A DNA stretch of 64,000 nucleotides from Bacteroidales bacterium UBA5515 (GTDB taxonomy: Bacteria; Bacteroidota; Bacteroidia; Bacteroidales; P3). The DNA is taken from assembly GCA_002423895.1 (NCBI GenBank), contig DIOL01000035.1, positions 1,659-65,658 of the forward strand, in the 5' to 3' direction. Numbering within the stretch: the stretch's first letter is position 1; every line of letters starts with the position of its first letter. Position numbers and translations under genes: made by a program. The notes under the pieces are model-generated. The model was not told where the DNA came from. It did not search any database and saw nothing but the letters and a program-made list of their open reading frames with translations. This document shows positions 27,584-36,897 of the stretch, piece after piece.

Positions 27584-28129
27584 ATGAAAAAAATAGCAAT
27601 AATAATATTTTCAATCATTGGTATTTCAGGTTGTTATATGATTTACCCACTTGAGAACGAATCTCGAAATGTTTTTGATTTAGATGATTATACTGAGACA
27701 AAATACGAAGTATCGTTGCAATTTGGTATAAATAGTTGGATGACTCCTGACGAGAATTATGGTAAATACTCTGATACACTAGATAGATTAAAATATATAT
27801 TTAGTATACCTTGTCCAGAACTTCCTTTAGTAAAGCTAAATTCATTTACTTTTACAAGGCAAAAAGACAAGGATACAATCCCAACCATATTTTATGTATG
27901 GGGAGGAAAGGGGGAGACATTATTGATTGATAGCTTGCCTGTTAGTTTTGATAATAAAATAAAAGAAAAGATTCAATCTTTTTCAATTATTGCTGAGAGT
28001 AATGCTCCATTTCGTGATATAGATAGTGTTTATATAAATTACAATATACAAGTAGGGAAGGATACAATTATAAAAAGTATTTTTTATAAACGAACTCTAC
28101 GAAATGGATCAAAGTGGTTAATGTGGTAA
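27584..28129 (+). CDS. Lipoprotein of unknown function
   Basis: 181 residues. Lipoprotein signal ending ISGC (cysteine 17), then a beta-rich domain with an acidic start. No family recognised. Part of the run of three exported proteins (26060, 26991, 27584) in the repeat patchwork. Each is separated from the next by copied intergenic modules rather than by tight operon spacing. Confidence 0.6.
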   Translation: MKKIAIIIFSIIGISGCYMIYPLENESRNVFDLDDYTETKYEVSLQFGINSWMTPDENYGKYSDTLDRLKYIFSIPCPELPLVKLNSFTFTRQKDKDTIPTIFYVWGGKGETLLIDSLPVSFDNKIKEKIQSFSIIAESNAPFRDIDSVYINYNIQVGKDTIIKSIFYKRTLRNGSKWLMW

Positions 28130-28134
28130 TTGAT

Positions 28135-28219
28135 TAATGCATCAGAAAAGGAGCCTTATTTAGTGAAGAGTTAAAAACTAAAAGTGAAAAGTGATGGAAA
28201 AACAACGGATTACAAATCC
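28135..28219 (+). repeat. Intergenic direct repeat, copy 2
   Basis: Second copy of the block at 26799-26882, with GAGCCTTATTTAGTGAAGAG intact. It starts six bases after the 27584-28129 stop. Confidence 0.85.
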
Positions 28220-28239
28220 TGCAGATGAAAATAGTACTG

Positions 28240-29727
28240 CTATAATAGTTTTTTAATCGCATTTATTGTTTCTATTGTTTTTAGTTTAAGTTCTGGATCT
28301 ACATTAGCTTGTTCAATCATCATTAGACAACTATCAATCTTCTCTATTGTATCAGCATTTGATAATTTAATCTTCTCGAGTTCAGTACTATTAACAACAC
28401 TAATAGAATTAGTATTCAAATTAATCAACTCTGGAAGTATTTTTAACAATTTCATAGCTTTATTCATTTCAATCAAGGGATTAGTCTTAACTAAAGCATT
28501 GAATAATGTGAGAGTATTATCTCTATCTTTAAACCTATAATGAACAGAACACTCTCTTAACTGCATATTGTTAATATCATCACTTACTGCTAATTCTTTT
28601 AACTCTCTTTCAATTTTAACTAATAAATCTGTCAAGTTTTTATCAGTTGAAGATATTAAAATTGAATATATATTTTGTTTCCAGAATGATTTAGATTGTT
28701 CAATATCTGTATATCCATAAATGTGTTTAAATCCCTCATACACTATGATATTAATACGCCTTAGATTTAATTGTTTTTCAAAGTAATACTCAGAACTTAA
28801 ATATGCTCTTATTGCACTTGCTAAATCCAAATATATGAAATGGATATGAACACCTAAATAAATTGATTTAACAATAGTTTGAAGTCTTCCCTCAAAAGTT
28901 TCTCCTAACTTAAATTTATCTTGCACAATTTTAGTCTTTTTACAATTTGAGACAATGCTGTCTAAATTATTACTATATAAAGTTATTTGCGCACCAAGTT
29001 CATTGAATAATTTATTGTTTCCATCAGGGAAATAATTAATCTTTTCCCTTACATCAATATTATAATTATCAGTTGAGTAAATAAGAGGTATTTGAAACTT
29101 TAAGATATACTTATGCAAGAAAGGCAATATGTCTTTTATTATCTTTAAAAAGGCATTTATTCTATTAGTTTCAGTATCTTCTCCTATTTGTATTAAAAAA
29201 TCGTAAACTTTTTGAGGATATAAATCATAGTGAATGGAAAGATTTCGAGTATCTTTATCTGTTGATAGTGCATAACTATTCTCAAATTCTTTTGCTTGTT
29301 GTTCTATTTTATTAATATCCGTTAATAATTCTGAATCGTTTATTTCTTTAGCTAATATTTTAAATTTAGCCCATATTGCATTATCCTTATCTTTACCAAA
29401 ACCAAATAAATATTTATAGCCTTCTAACGTTATTACATTTATATATTTTAGATTAAAACGTTTTTCAGGAACTAACATTGTTCTAAAATTTGCCCTTAAA
29501 AATGTACTTAAATCAAGATCCATAAGCAAAGAAAATACATAAAGTCTTATAAATATTTTCCACAATTTAAATTCTTTTATACATTTATACTCTTTTTCAT
29601 CTATATCTTCTAAGCTTTCTAATGAACTAACACAACTACACAATATAGGTACATATAATGAGAAGTTATTCCCCATATTTTCATATAATCTATGAATTGT
29701 TTCTTCGGATGCTGGTTTCTGTGTCAT
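28240..29727 (-). CDS. Internally duplicated protein with two HEPN-like motifs
   Basis: 495 residues, cytoplasmic, no signal. The N-terminal half (about 55-245) and C-terminal half (about 285-470) are recognisably similar: EKRFNLKYINVITLEGYKY aligns with EKQLNLRRINIIVYEGFKH, followed by FGF or YGY. Each half then has a motif of the HEPN form R-polar-x3-H: R161-N-LSI-H166 and R391-E-CSV-H396, both followed by Y. HEPN proteins are often RNases of defence or toxin systems. Here the assignment rests on the motif and helical character only. No antitoxin-like neighbour is evident. A plain conserved protein of unknown function is the alternative. Confidence 0.65.
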   Translation of the reverse strand: MTQKPASEETIHRLYENMGNNFSLYVPILCSCVSSLESLEDIDEKEYKCIKEFKLWKIFIRLYVFSLLMDLDLSTFLRANFRTMLVPEKRFNLKYINVITLEGYKYLFGFGKDKDNAIWAKFKILAKEINDSELLTDINKIEQQAKEFENSYALSTDKDTRNLSIHYDLYPQKVYDFLIQIGEDTETNRINAFLKIIKDILPFLHKYILKFQIPLIYSTDNYNIDVREKINYFPDGNNKLFNELGAQITLYSNNLDSIVSNCKKTKIVQDKFKLGETFEGRLQTIVKSIYLGVHIHFIYLDLASAIRAYLSSEYYFEKQLNLRRINIIVYEGFKHIYGYTDIEQSKSFWKQNIYSILISSTDKNLTDLLVKIERELKELAVSDDINNMQLRECSVHYRFKDRDNTLTLFNALVKTNPLIEMNKAMKLLKILPELINLNTNSISVVNSTELEKIKLSNADTIEKIDSCLMMIEQANVDPELKLKTIETINAIKKLL

Positions 29728-30032
29728 TGTAATTATATTGCTTTAATAATTAATTCTATTGAGATAATATTCTATCCTATTTATTGTTTAACCTATTTTC
29801 TATTCGGTTTTTTATAAGACTTTATAAGGGAGAAAATTGATATGCTTTTTCAATTTTATAGTAAGTGTGGTTTATAAAAGATAATATTAAATGAGAAAAA
29901 TTAATTATCTTTTTGCAAAGATAAAAATAATAATGATATAATGATCACAAATCTAACATCGTATTCTGCCTCTTTCTATTTTTAACCATCTAAAACAAGC
30001 TTAAAATATGATACCTTATGATATTAAATTTA

Positions 30033-30260
30033 GACTTCTTGTTTTTGAAACGAGACTTCTTCTTTTTACTTTTAGACTTCTTGTTTGTAGTCAATAAGTC
30101 TGACTTTTGTTATCAAAAAGTCTGACTTATTGGGTTGAAAAGTCTGACTTTTTATATTGAAAAGACTGACTTTTTAGGTAAGAAAGACTGACTTTTTGGG
30201 TATAATAACTTCTTCTAAAAGTATAATAACTTCTTCTAAATGTAAAATTAGGAAGTTATT
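30033..30260. repeat. Dyad-repeat array R4: about eleven units at 21-23 bp pitch, composite
   Basis: In the 29728-30753 gap between divergent genes. GACTTCTT at 30033, 30054 and 30075; AAGTCTGACTT or AAGACTGACTT at 30096, 30118, 30140, 30162 and 30184; AACTTCTT at 30207 and 30228, then its inverse at about 30250-30260. The inner dyads are bracketed by related outer half-sites. TTTATAAGGG lies 200 bp to the left (29821-29830). Confidence 0.9.
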
Positions 30261-30295
30261 GTTTGAAATAAACTAATCGTTTTTTTGTCGTGTGA

Positions 30296-30341
30296 GATTT
30301 CTTGCTGTGCAAAGCAATAAAGTCGATAATTAATCATGCAC
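30296..30341 (-). repeat. Inverted repeat partner, right copy
   Basis: Inverted copy of 25989-26035, about 87% identical by eye with one indel. The pair encloses four genes and most of the copied modules. Confidence 0.8.
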
Positions 30342-30361
30342 TTCTTAATAAAAGCAATAAA

Positions 30362-30472
30362 AAGTTAACCAAGTTAATCAAGTTAATCAAAAATGAAAAG
30401 TATTTCAGAATAGAAAATACAATACTTTTTAAAACAAGTTAACTTGGTTAACTTCATTAACTATTTTAAACA
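30362..30472. repeat. Long imperfect inverted repeat
   Basis: The left arm has GTTAACCAAGTTAATC plus AAAAGTATT. The right arm has AATACTTTT plus AAGTTAACTTGGTTAAC. The arms pair over about 40 bases around a 16-base loop and each contains short AAGTTAATC-type tandem repeats. The transcript would fold into one large hairpin. Confidence 0.75.
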
Positions 30473-30576
30473 AGATTTAAAATGCAGTAATGTTTCAATC
30501 TAATTTTCCCCCTGCAATTATCTTTTCTTCAATACCTATATAGCTAATATTTTATTGATTAATTAATACTATTTTG

Positions 30577-30648
30577 AAAATATTTACTTATCTTTGACGA
30601 GCAATAATAAATATAAAGTTATTAATGAATAAGCATTGGATTGCAAAT
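30577..30648 (+). repeat. Promoter-leader module, copy B
   Basis: Copy of 25903-25973 with TATCTTTG at 30589-30596. It leads to the MFS gene through a leader of about 150 nt. Confidence 0.75.
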
Positions 30649-30753
30649 CACGTACAACGTAAAAGCAATGAAATTATTCACGACGTAAATCTAAATTTAT
30701 TAAAATAACGATATAGAAAGATACAATAAATAAACAATTAAAAACTAATAATT

Positions 30754-32202
30754 ATGACAAACACAGTTCAGTACAAAGGGAATGACAAACTATTGTTTGG
30801 CATTATTCTGGGAGTGTTAGCTTTTTGGCTATTTGCTCAAACCACATTAAATATCAATGTGGATATGGCGAAAGATTTAGGTATGGATACTTCGATGATG
30901 AATATTGCCGTATCTATTACATCGCTGTTTTCTGGAATTTTTATTGTAGTATTTGGTGGGTTGGCTGATAAAATTGGTCGACTTAAAATGATTCGACTTG
31001 GTTTTTATTTCAGCATCATAGGTTCGCTATTGGTAGGGTTAACGCCTGTTGGTGGAGCATCAAGTCCAGTTTTGATTTTGGGAAGAATTTTTCAAGGACT
31101 TTCAGGTGCAGCCATTATGCCGTCAAGTTTAGCACTTGTTAAAGCATACTGGGAAGGAAAAGAACGCCAACGTGCCATTAGTCTTTGGTCAATGGGTTCA
31201 TGGGGAGGTTCTGGTTTTGCAGCATTGTTTGGAGGTTTAATGGTTGGAATTGGTTGGAGATATATCTTTTTTACTGCAGTAATTATTTCAGTAATTGGAC
31301 TACTTTTGATTAAAGGGACACCTGAAAGTAAAGCAGAACCAACTGGAAATAAAAAAAGGGATTTTGCAGGTATTATTATTTTTATGTTAGCTATGATTGC
31401 ATTACAAGTTATAGTAACTAAAGGTTCTCAAATTGGATTCGCAAGTCCACTTGGTATTGTTCTAATTGCAGCAACAATTATTTTTGCATTTTTATTTTAT
31501 AAAATTGAAAAAGGTAAAGACGGTGCATTTATCGACTTTAAACTGTTTAAAAATATGACTTTTACTGGTGCAACTATATCAAATTTTATGCTGAACGGAA
31601 CTGCAGGAATATTGATTGTTTCGCTTGCTTTGTTGCAAATTGGTGGTAATCTTTCAGCACAAGAAGCAGGAATACTAACACTGGGCTATGCTATTTCAAT
31701 TGTGGCATTTATTCGTGTAGGTGAAAAGCTGTTGCAACGTTTTGGTTCACGCAAACCAATGATTTGGGGCTCACTAATTGTCAGTGTGGCTATTATTCTG
31801 CTTATGTTCACCAATGTAATGACAGACACTTACAAAATTTTGGCTATGGTGGCTTATACGCTTTTTGGTATTGGCTTGGCTTTCTATGCCACTCCTTCTA
31901 CTGATGCAGCACTTTCCAACTTGCCAGCATCACAAGCAGGTGCAGGTGCAGGTATTTATAAAATGGCTTCATCGCTTGGAGCAGCTTTTGGAGTAGCTAT
32001 CCCTGCAGGTATATTTACTTCATTACGTGTTGGCGAACATATAACATGGCTTGAAGGTGTTATCACTTTTGTGGGAAGACAAGATAATCTGTCTGTACGT
32101 GAAGGAGCAACCATTGCTTTGGGTGTAAATCTGCTAATGGTTATATTTGCAATTATCATCATTATGATTACTATCCCAAAAACATCGGGAAAAGGTAAAT
32201 AA
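30754..32202 (+). CDS. MFS transporter, DHA2-like drug/proton antiporter
   Basis: 482 residues with about 14 membrane segments. The MFS motif A region reads GGLADKIGRLKM and motif C-like glycines are near residue 145. Fourteen segments and the sequence around SMGSWGGSGFAALFGG suggest the DHA2 (EmrB/QacA) group of exporters. Substrate unknown. It is followed 36 bases later by an M20 amidohydrolase, so the two probably act together, for example on an amino-acid conjugate. By eye the pair looks richer in G and C than its neighbours, so recent transfer is possible. Confidence 0.82.
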   Translation: MTNTVQYKGNDKLLFGIILGVLAFWLFAQTTLNINVDMAKDLGMDTSMMNIAVSITSLFSGIFIVVFGGLADKIGRLKMIRLGFYFSIIGSLLVGLTPVGGASSPVLILGRIFQGLSGAAIMPSSLALVKAYWEGKERQRAISLWSMGSWGGSGFAALFGGLMVGIGWRYIFFTAVIISVIGLLLIKGTPESKAEPTGNKKRDFAGIIIFMLAMIALQVIVTKGSQIGFASPLGIVLIAATIIFAFLFYKIEKGKDGAFIDFKLFKNMTFTGATISNFMLNGTAGILIVSLALLQIGGNLSAQEAGILTLGYAISIVAFIRVGEKLLQRFGSRKPMIWGSLIVSVAIILLMFTNVMTDTYKILAMVAYTLFGIGLAFYATPSTDAALSNLPASQAGAGAGIYKMASSLGAAFGVAIPAGIFTSLRVGEHITWLEGVITFVGRQDNLSVREGATIALGVNLLMVIFAIIIIMITIPKTSGKGK

Positions 32203-32238
32203 TAAATCACAATTCATTAATTAAAAAGTCGAGAAATT

Positions 32239-33402
32239 ATGAACGATAAATTATTATCAGAAGTTTCTAAACTTCAACCAGAGATGAAAGAATGGATGGA
32301 TTTTATGCACCAAAATCCAGAGTTGAATATGGATACCCAAAATACAGCCAAATTTATTGCCGAAAAACTTAAATTGTGGGGTTATGATGTTGTTGAAGGT
32401 GTAGGAGGATCTGGAATTGTGGCATCATTAACCGTTGGGAAAGGAACAAAATCCATAGGACTACGAGCAGACTTTGATGCTTTGCCTATATTTGAAGACA
32501 ATGATTTACCTTATAAGAGCAAGGTAGAAGGTTGGTCGCATCTTTGCGGCCATGATGCACACGCAACAATGCTACTTGGCGCAGCTAAATACATGGCAGA
32601 TAACAAAAACTTTGATGGAACTATACGTTTAATTTTCCAACCAGGAGAAGAAACAATGGAAGGAGCTCCTGCAATGGTTAAAGATGGTCTTTTTGAACGT
32701 TTCCCAATGGATGCAGTTTATGGAATGCATAATATGCCAGGACTGCCTTTAGGGAAATTCTTTTTCCGAGAAGGAGAAACAATGGCGGCAGTTGATAACT
32801 GGGAGATAGAACTCACAGGAAAAGGCAGCCACGGTTCTATGCCTGAATTAAGTATAGACCCTCTGGTTTGTGGAGCGTCGTTGGTAATGGCACTTCAAAC
32901 TATTGTGAGTAGAAATGTATCACCATGGAAAAACTCAGTGGTAAACGTTGGCGCATTCCAATCTGGAATTGCAGGAAACGCTGTACCACAAAAGGCAATA
33001 TTAGGATTAAGTATAAGAAATATGGAACCAGAGCTTCGCATAATGGTACTTGATAAAATCCGCATAATAACAAAAGCACAAGCCGAAGCTTTTAATTGTG
33101 GTTATGAAATTCGAGAAGGAGTTGCAGGTGCTGTATTGGTAAATACACCTGAAAACACTCAATGGGCATACAAAGTAGCACAAGATACCTTTGGCGAAGA
33201 TAATGCTGAGTACGGCATGCATCCATATATGGGCAGCGAAGATTTTGCTTTTATGCTTCAAAAGAAAGCAGGAACCTACTGCATGATTGGCAACGGTGAT
33301 ACTTTTATGGTACACCATCCAAAATATGTTTTCAATCAAGATTTGCTGAGCCGTGGAGCAACCTATTGGGTAGCCCTTATAGAAAACTACTTAAAAAATT
33401 AA
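32239..33402 (+). CDS. M20-family amidohydrolase (hippurate / N-acyl-amino-acid type)
   Basis: 387 residues. Metal ligands and catalytic residues are in place: GLRADFDALPI, CGHDAHATML (metal Cys/His), FQPGEE with the catalytic glutamate, and HNMPGLPLG. The lid/dimerisation domain is near 180-290. M20D enzymes hydrolyse N-acyl amino acids or indole-conjugates in the cytoplasm. Cotranscribed with the MFS transporter just upstream. Substrate not deducible. Confidence 0.88.
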   Translation: MNDKLLSEVSKLQPEMKEWMDFMHQNPELNMDTQNTAKFIAEKLKLWGYDVVEGVGGSGIVASLTVGKGTKSIGLRADFDALPIFEDNDLPYKSKVEGWSHLCGHDAHATMLLGAAKYMADNKNFDGTIRLIFQPGEETMEGAPAMVKDGLFERFPMDAVYGMHNMPGLPLGKFFFREGETMAAVDNWEIELTGKGSHGSMPELSIDPLVCGASLVMALQTIVSRNVSPWKNSVVNVGAFQSGIAGNAVPQKAILGLSIRNMEPELRIMVLDKIRIITKAQAEAFNCGYEIREGVAGAVLVNTPENTQWAYKVAQDTFGEDNAEYGMHPYMGSEDFAFMLQKKAGTYCMIGNGDTFMVHHPKYVFNQDLLSRGATYWVALIENYLKN

Positions 33403-33454
33403 ATTAATATTGAATAGGTGTTGGATTATTTATCCTAATTATAGAAACATACTA

Positions 33455-33886
33455 ATGAAATATTTATATGTAATAATATTCTTTTTCCCATTTTTATGCA
33501 ACGCGCAAGATAAAGATTCAGTTACTCTAATTTTAAAGAACAATCAAAAAATAGATTATATACTTAATCCCTTTGTAAATACAATAGGATATGATAATGC
33601 TAAAACTACAATAAATGGAGATACGCTGATATTCAAAACATCATTCTTACTTGACGATACTATACTTTTTGATAATGGAACATTGGGATATAATTTTAGA
33701 AAAAATGTTCAGCCTAAAGAACGTGTGGGAAAAACTATATATATAAATCCATTACCATTTATTAGTAAAATTATTAAAGTTGAAATTAGGGATAATGATA
33801 AGGAGTATATTTACTATTTTAGGCATAAGAGAAAAAAAGTGTACACTTTCTATAAATTAGAAATAAGTAATAGTATTTCAGAATAG
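33455..33886 (+). CDS. Small exported protein of unknown function
   Basis: 143 residues from the ATG at 33455. A longer frame starts with a poor TTG at 33410. Signal peptide 1-18 (FFFPFLCNAQ), then a beta-rich domain. No family recognised. It lies between the M20 amidohydrolase and the convergent Trk genes. Confidence 0.55.
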   Translation: MKYLYVIIFFFPFLCNAQDKDSVTLILKNNQKIDYILNPFVNTIGYDNAKTTINGDTLIFKTSFLLDDTILFDNGTLGYNFRKNVQPKERVGKTIYINPLPFISKIIKVEIRDNDKEYIYYFRHKRKKVYTFYKLEISNSISE

Positions 33887-33947
33887 ATTTTCGTTGTGTG
33901 GGATTATGTATTTCAATATGAGATAAGAAAATGATAAAATATTTCTT

Positions 33948-35414
33948 TTAATCTTTAGTCCAAATTGATTTGGAGAACATTGCCAAGAATGAAAAAATTT
34001 CTAATCGTCCTATAATCATTAAAATCATTAATGTTATTTTAGAGCCATCGTTAAGAGTGTCGTAGGTTGTTTCTGGAGATATATAACCAACAACTGGTCC
34101 AACATTACTTAAGTTTGAAACCGATAGGGCAATGGAAGGAAGGAAATCATTGCCTAAAAGGGTTAGGGTAAATGCTCCAAGAATAAAAATCATTAGATAA
34201 AGGAAAAAGAATCCGAAAACAAGTCCTGTTGCTTCTTCAACCAAGGCAACTTTATTATATCTTATTGGTAAAACTGCTCTTGGGTGAAACATTTGCTTGA
34301 AAGATTGTTGCAAATATTTGTAAAGTATGATTACTCTGATTATTTTTAATCCTGTGCATGATGAGCTGCTTGAACCTCCAATAAACATTAATATTATTAT
34401 AAACACAACTGCAAATAGTCCGAAGTCTTCTGCTTCTGGCATATAGTAACCTGTGGTTGATACAACTGAAACAATATGAAAAAGTGATGATTTTAAACTG
34501 ATAACAAAGTTATGATCGTGGAAAAAGAATAATGAAATGAAAAGAATTATTGTTCCAAAAAGAATTATTAGTGTGTAAATCTTTGTTTGCTCATCTTTAA
34601 ATAGTTTCTCTGCTTTGCCTTTAAATAGCCAATAAACTAAAACATAACTAATACCAGAAAGAAACATTAATCCCATTATCACATATTGAGTATAGGAAGA
34701 GAATTGTCCAATATTGCCATTAACAGTTGTAAATCCTCCTGTTGAAATGGTTGAAAGGCTATGGCAAATAGCTGTAAAGGTATCCATATCTCCAAAAAAG
34801 AGCAGGATAAAAGCTAAAATGGTATAGCTGAAATAAATTAAAAAAATTCGAGATACTGTTTGTTTTATATGTGGATGAATTTTCTCTTTATCAATGGAAG
34901 TAAATTCAGCATTAAAAAGATAGTTTGAGCCGTTACGGAAGTTTTTCATAAACATTATAATAAATAATGTTATACCCAAACCTCCAATCCATTGTGTTAA
35001 AGCTCTCCATATTAAAACGCTCTTTGGTACGCTTTCTATATTATTGAGTATGGAAGAGCCAGTTGTTGTGAAACCAGAAAATGATTCAAATAATGCGTTA
35101 ATTGGACTTGTAAAGTATTGAGGAAGCAGTAAAAAAGGAACAGAAGCAGTTATTGGAGCGATACTCCATATTAATCCTACAACAGCTCGACCTTCTTTTT
35201 TAGTTAGACTTTGAGGATATTTTCTGTTTGCATACATTATTGAACCACCAATTACTAATGCAAAGATTAATGAAAAAGTAAAAACAATAAGAGTTGGTTC
35301 TTGAAAGATATAGGCAGTTACTATTGAGGGAATAAAACAAAAGCCAATAAAGCTTATTGTTAATCCCAAAATATAAAATAGAATTTTTGTGTTAAAACTT
35401 TTGGCAATTATCAT
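33948..35414 (-). CDS. trkH: Trk-type potassium uptake channel subunit
   Basis: 488 residues with the fourfold M1-P-M2 pattern of TrkH/KtrB and filter-like loops FTTTGSS, STGGFTT and STTGYY. A later loop contains SNVGPV. It imports K+ under control of the RCK subunit encoded directly upstream. The start codon immediately follows the trkA stop, so the genes are translationally coupled. Confidence 0.93.
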   Translation of the reverse strand: MIIAKSFNTKILFYILGLTISFIGFCFIPSIVTAYIFQEPTLIVFTFSLIFALVIGGSIMYANRKYPQSLTKKEGRAVVGLIWSIAPITASVPFLLLPQYFTSPINALFESFSGFTTTGSSILNNIESVPKSVLIWRALTQWIGGLGITLFIIMFMKNFRNGSNYLFNAEFTSIDKEKIHPHIKQTVSRIFLIYFSYTILAFILLFFGDMDTFTAICHSLSTISTGGFTTVNGNIGQFSSYTQYVIMGLMFLSGISYVLVYWLFKGKAEKLFKDEQTKIYTLIILFGTIILFISLFFFHDHNFVISLKSSLFHIVSVVSTTGYYMPEAEDFGLFAVVFIIILMFIGGSSSSSCTGLKIIRVIILYKYLQQSFKQMFHPRAVLPIRYNKVALVEEATGLVFGFFFLYLMIFILGAFTLTLLGNDFLPSIALSVSNLSNVGPVVGYISPETTYDTLNDGSKITLMILMIIGRLEIFSFLAMFSKSIWTKD

Positions 35415-36755
35415 TTAACTAAATAAATTTATCAGTTTTTGAGCTGATTCTGGAATTGTGAAAGCAACAACATTATCATTAGCCATTATTTGAGTATCTC
35501 CATTAGCAATTATTGCTTTCCCTTCTCTAATTATTCCTCCAATATTAACTCCATTTGGAAAACGAATATCTTTTAATTGTTTCTTTGTGATTGAAGAGTT
35601 CTTCTGTGCAATTATTTCAATTAAATCAGCATCAATTCCTGAAAGCCATTTTGAAGAAGTAATTTCTCCTCCTAATGTGAAACGAGTAATGTAGCTGGCA
35701 GTAATAAGTTTTTTATTGATTATTGTGTCAATACCTATATCTTGCGAAACATCAATATAGTTTACATTTTCAACCAAAGCAACTGTTTTCTTTACGCCTT
35801 GTCTATGTGCATAAATGCAAGCCATGATATTTGTTTCGGTAGAGTTTGTTAGTGAAATGAAAGCATCTGTTTCATTAATGCCTTCTTCTTGAAGCATGTT
35901 TATATCACTTCCATTTCCATTAATAATCATTACATCATCAAACTCATTTGCCAAGCGATTGCAACGTTCAATGTCTTGGTCAATTATTTTTAGGTTTATC
36001 TTATCGTGAAGGTTTATTGCAGCTCTTCTTCCAATTCTTCCTCCTCCAACAATCATAGCGTTTTTGATTGTGAAATCTTTCTTTCCACTTATTTCCTTTA
36101 TCTTCTCTACCTTATCTACAGTTGTTATTAGATAAACTAAGTCATTAATAATATACTTTTCATCTCCGTTAGGGATGATTGTTGTCCCTCTACGAATAAT
36201 ACAAACTGTTCTAATTCCCAAATTAGGGTATTCTTTTGCAACTTCAATAAGACTTTTGTTGATAAAAAGTGATTTATTGTCAATTCTTATCATATAAATT
36301 CTTAGAAGTCCATTTGCAAAATCAAATAGTTCTGTTGAAATATTTCGAGTAAGAAGATTTGATATTTCTTTTGCAGCAATCTTTTCAGGACAAACAAGTT
36401 CATCAACCCCCATGCCTTTAAACATTCCTTTGTTTATGTCATTCAAATACTCTTGAGTATTTACTCTGGCAATTGTTCTTTTTGCTCCCAAACGCTTACC
36501 AAGCATACAAGTAATGATATTTATGCTTTCCTCATGCAAAACGGCAATTAATAAGTCGGCTTTTTCAACTCCAGCTTGTCGCAATGTTTCCAAAGAGGTT
36601 GAATTTCCAGCAATGGTTAAAAGATCCGATTCTGCTTCAAGCATTTTCAACAGTTCAGAATTAGGGTCCACAACAGTAATATCATGTCTGCTCTTTGAAA
36701 GAGAACGTGCTAAGTGAAACCCTACTTCACCATCACCTGCAATAACTATATTCAT
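35415..36755 (-). CDS. trkA: Trk potassium uptake regulatory subunit TrkA
   Basis: 446 residues from ATG 36755. Two Rossmann RCK_N domains are present (GDGEVGFHLA at the start, GGGRIGRRAA near residue 230), each followed by an RCK_C domain, the duplicated layout of TrkA. It binds nucleotides and gates the adjacent TrkH. A TAACTTTG box lies upstream on the minus strand in the region shared with the divergent kbl gene. Confidence 0.94.
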   Translation of the reverse strand: MNIVIAGDGEVGFHLARSLSKSRHDITVVDPNSELLKMLEAESDLLTIAGNSTSLETLRQAGVEKADLLIAVLHEESINIITCMLGKRLGAKRTIARVNTQEYLNDINKGMFKGMGVDELVCPEKIAAKEISNLLTRNISTELFDFANGLLRIYMIRIDNKSLFINKSLIEVAKEYPNLGIRTVCIIRRGTTIIPNGDEKYIINDLVYLITTVDKVEKIKEISGKKDFTIKNAMIVGGGRIGRRAAINLHDKINLKIIDQDIERCNRLANEFDDVMIINGNGSDINMLQEEGINETDAFISLTNSTETNIMACIYAHRQGVKKTVALVENVNYIDVSQDIGIDTIINKKLITASYITRFTLGGEITSSKWLSGIDADLIEIIAQKNSSITKKQLKDIRFPNGVNIGGIIREGKAIIANGDTQIMANDNVVAFTIPESAQKLINLFS

Positions 36756-36814
36756 AAACAAAATTACTTATTAATAAAATACCATTTTTTCACGGCAAAG
36801 TTAATATTTTTTTC

Positions 36815-36822
36815 TAAATTTG
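36815..36822 (+). promoter_or_regulatory. -7 box of kbl-tdh
   Basis: TAAATTTG matches TAnnTTTG about 75 bases before the kbl start. No clear -33 element. Confidence 0.45.
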
Positions 36823-36897
36823 CAGCTTATTATATAACTAATATCTATTAGTTTTATGATAATACAAAAACAGTAATAACATTAAAAATATAGACTT

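Noticed and set aside
25989..30341. A composite transposon bounded by the inverted repeats
   Set aside because: No transposase or integrase lies between them and other copies of the fragments are scattered, so dispersed repeats are more likely.
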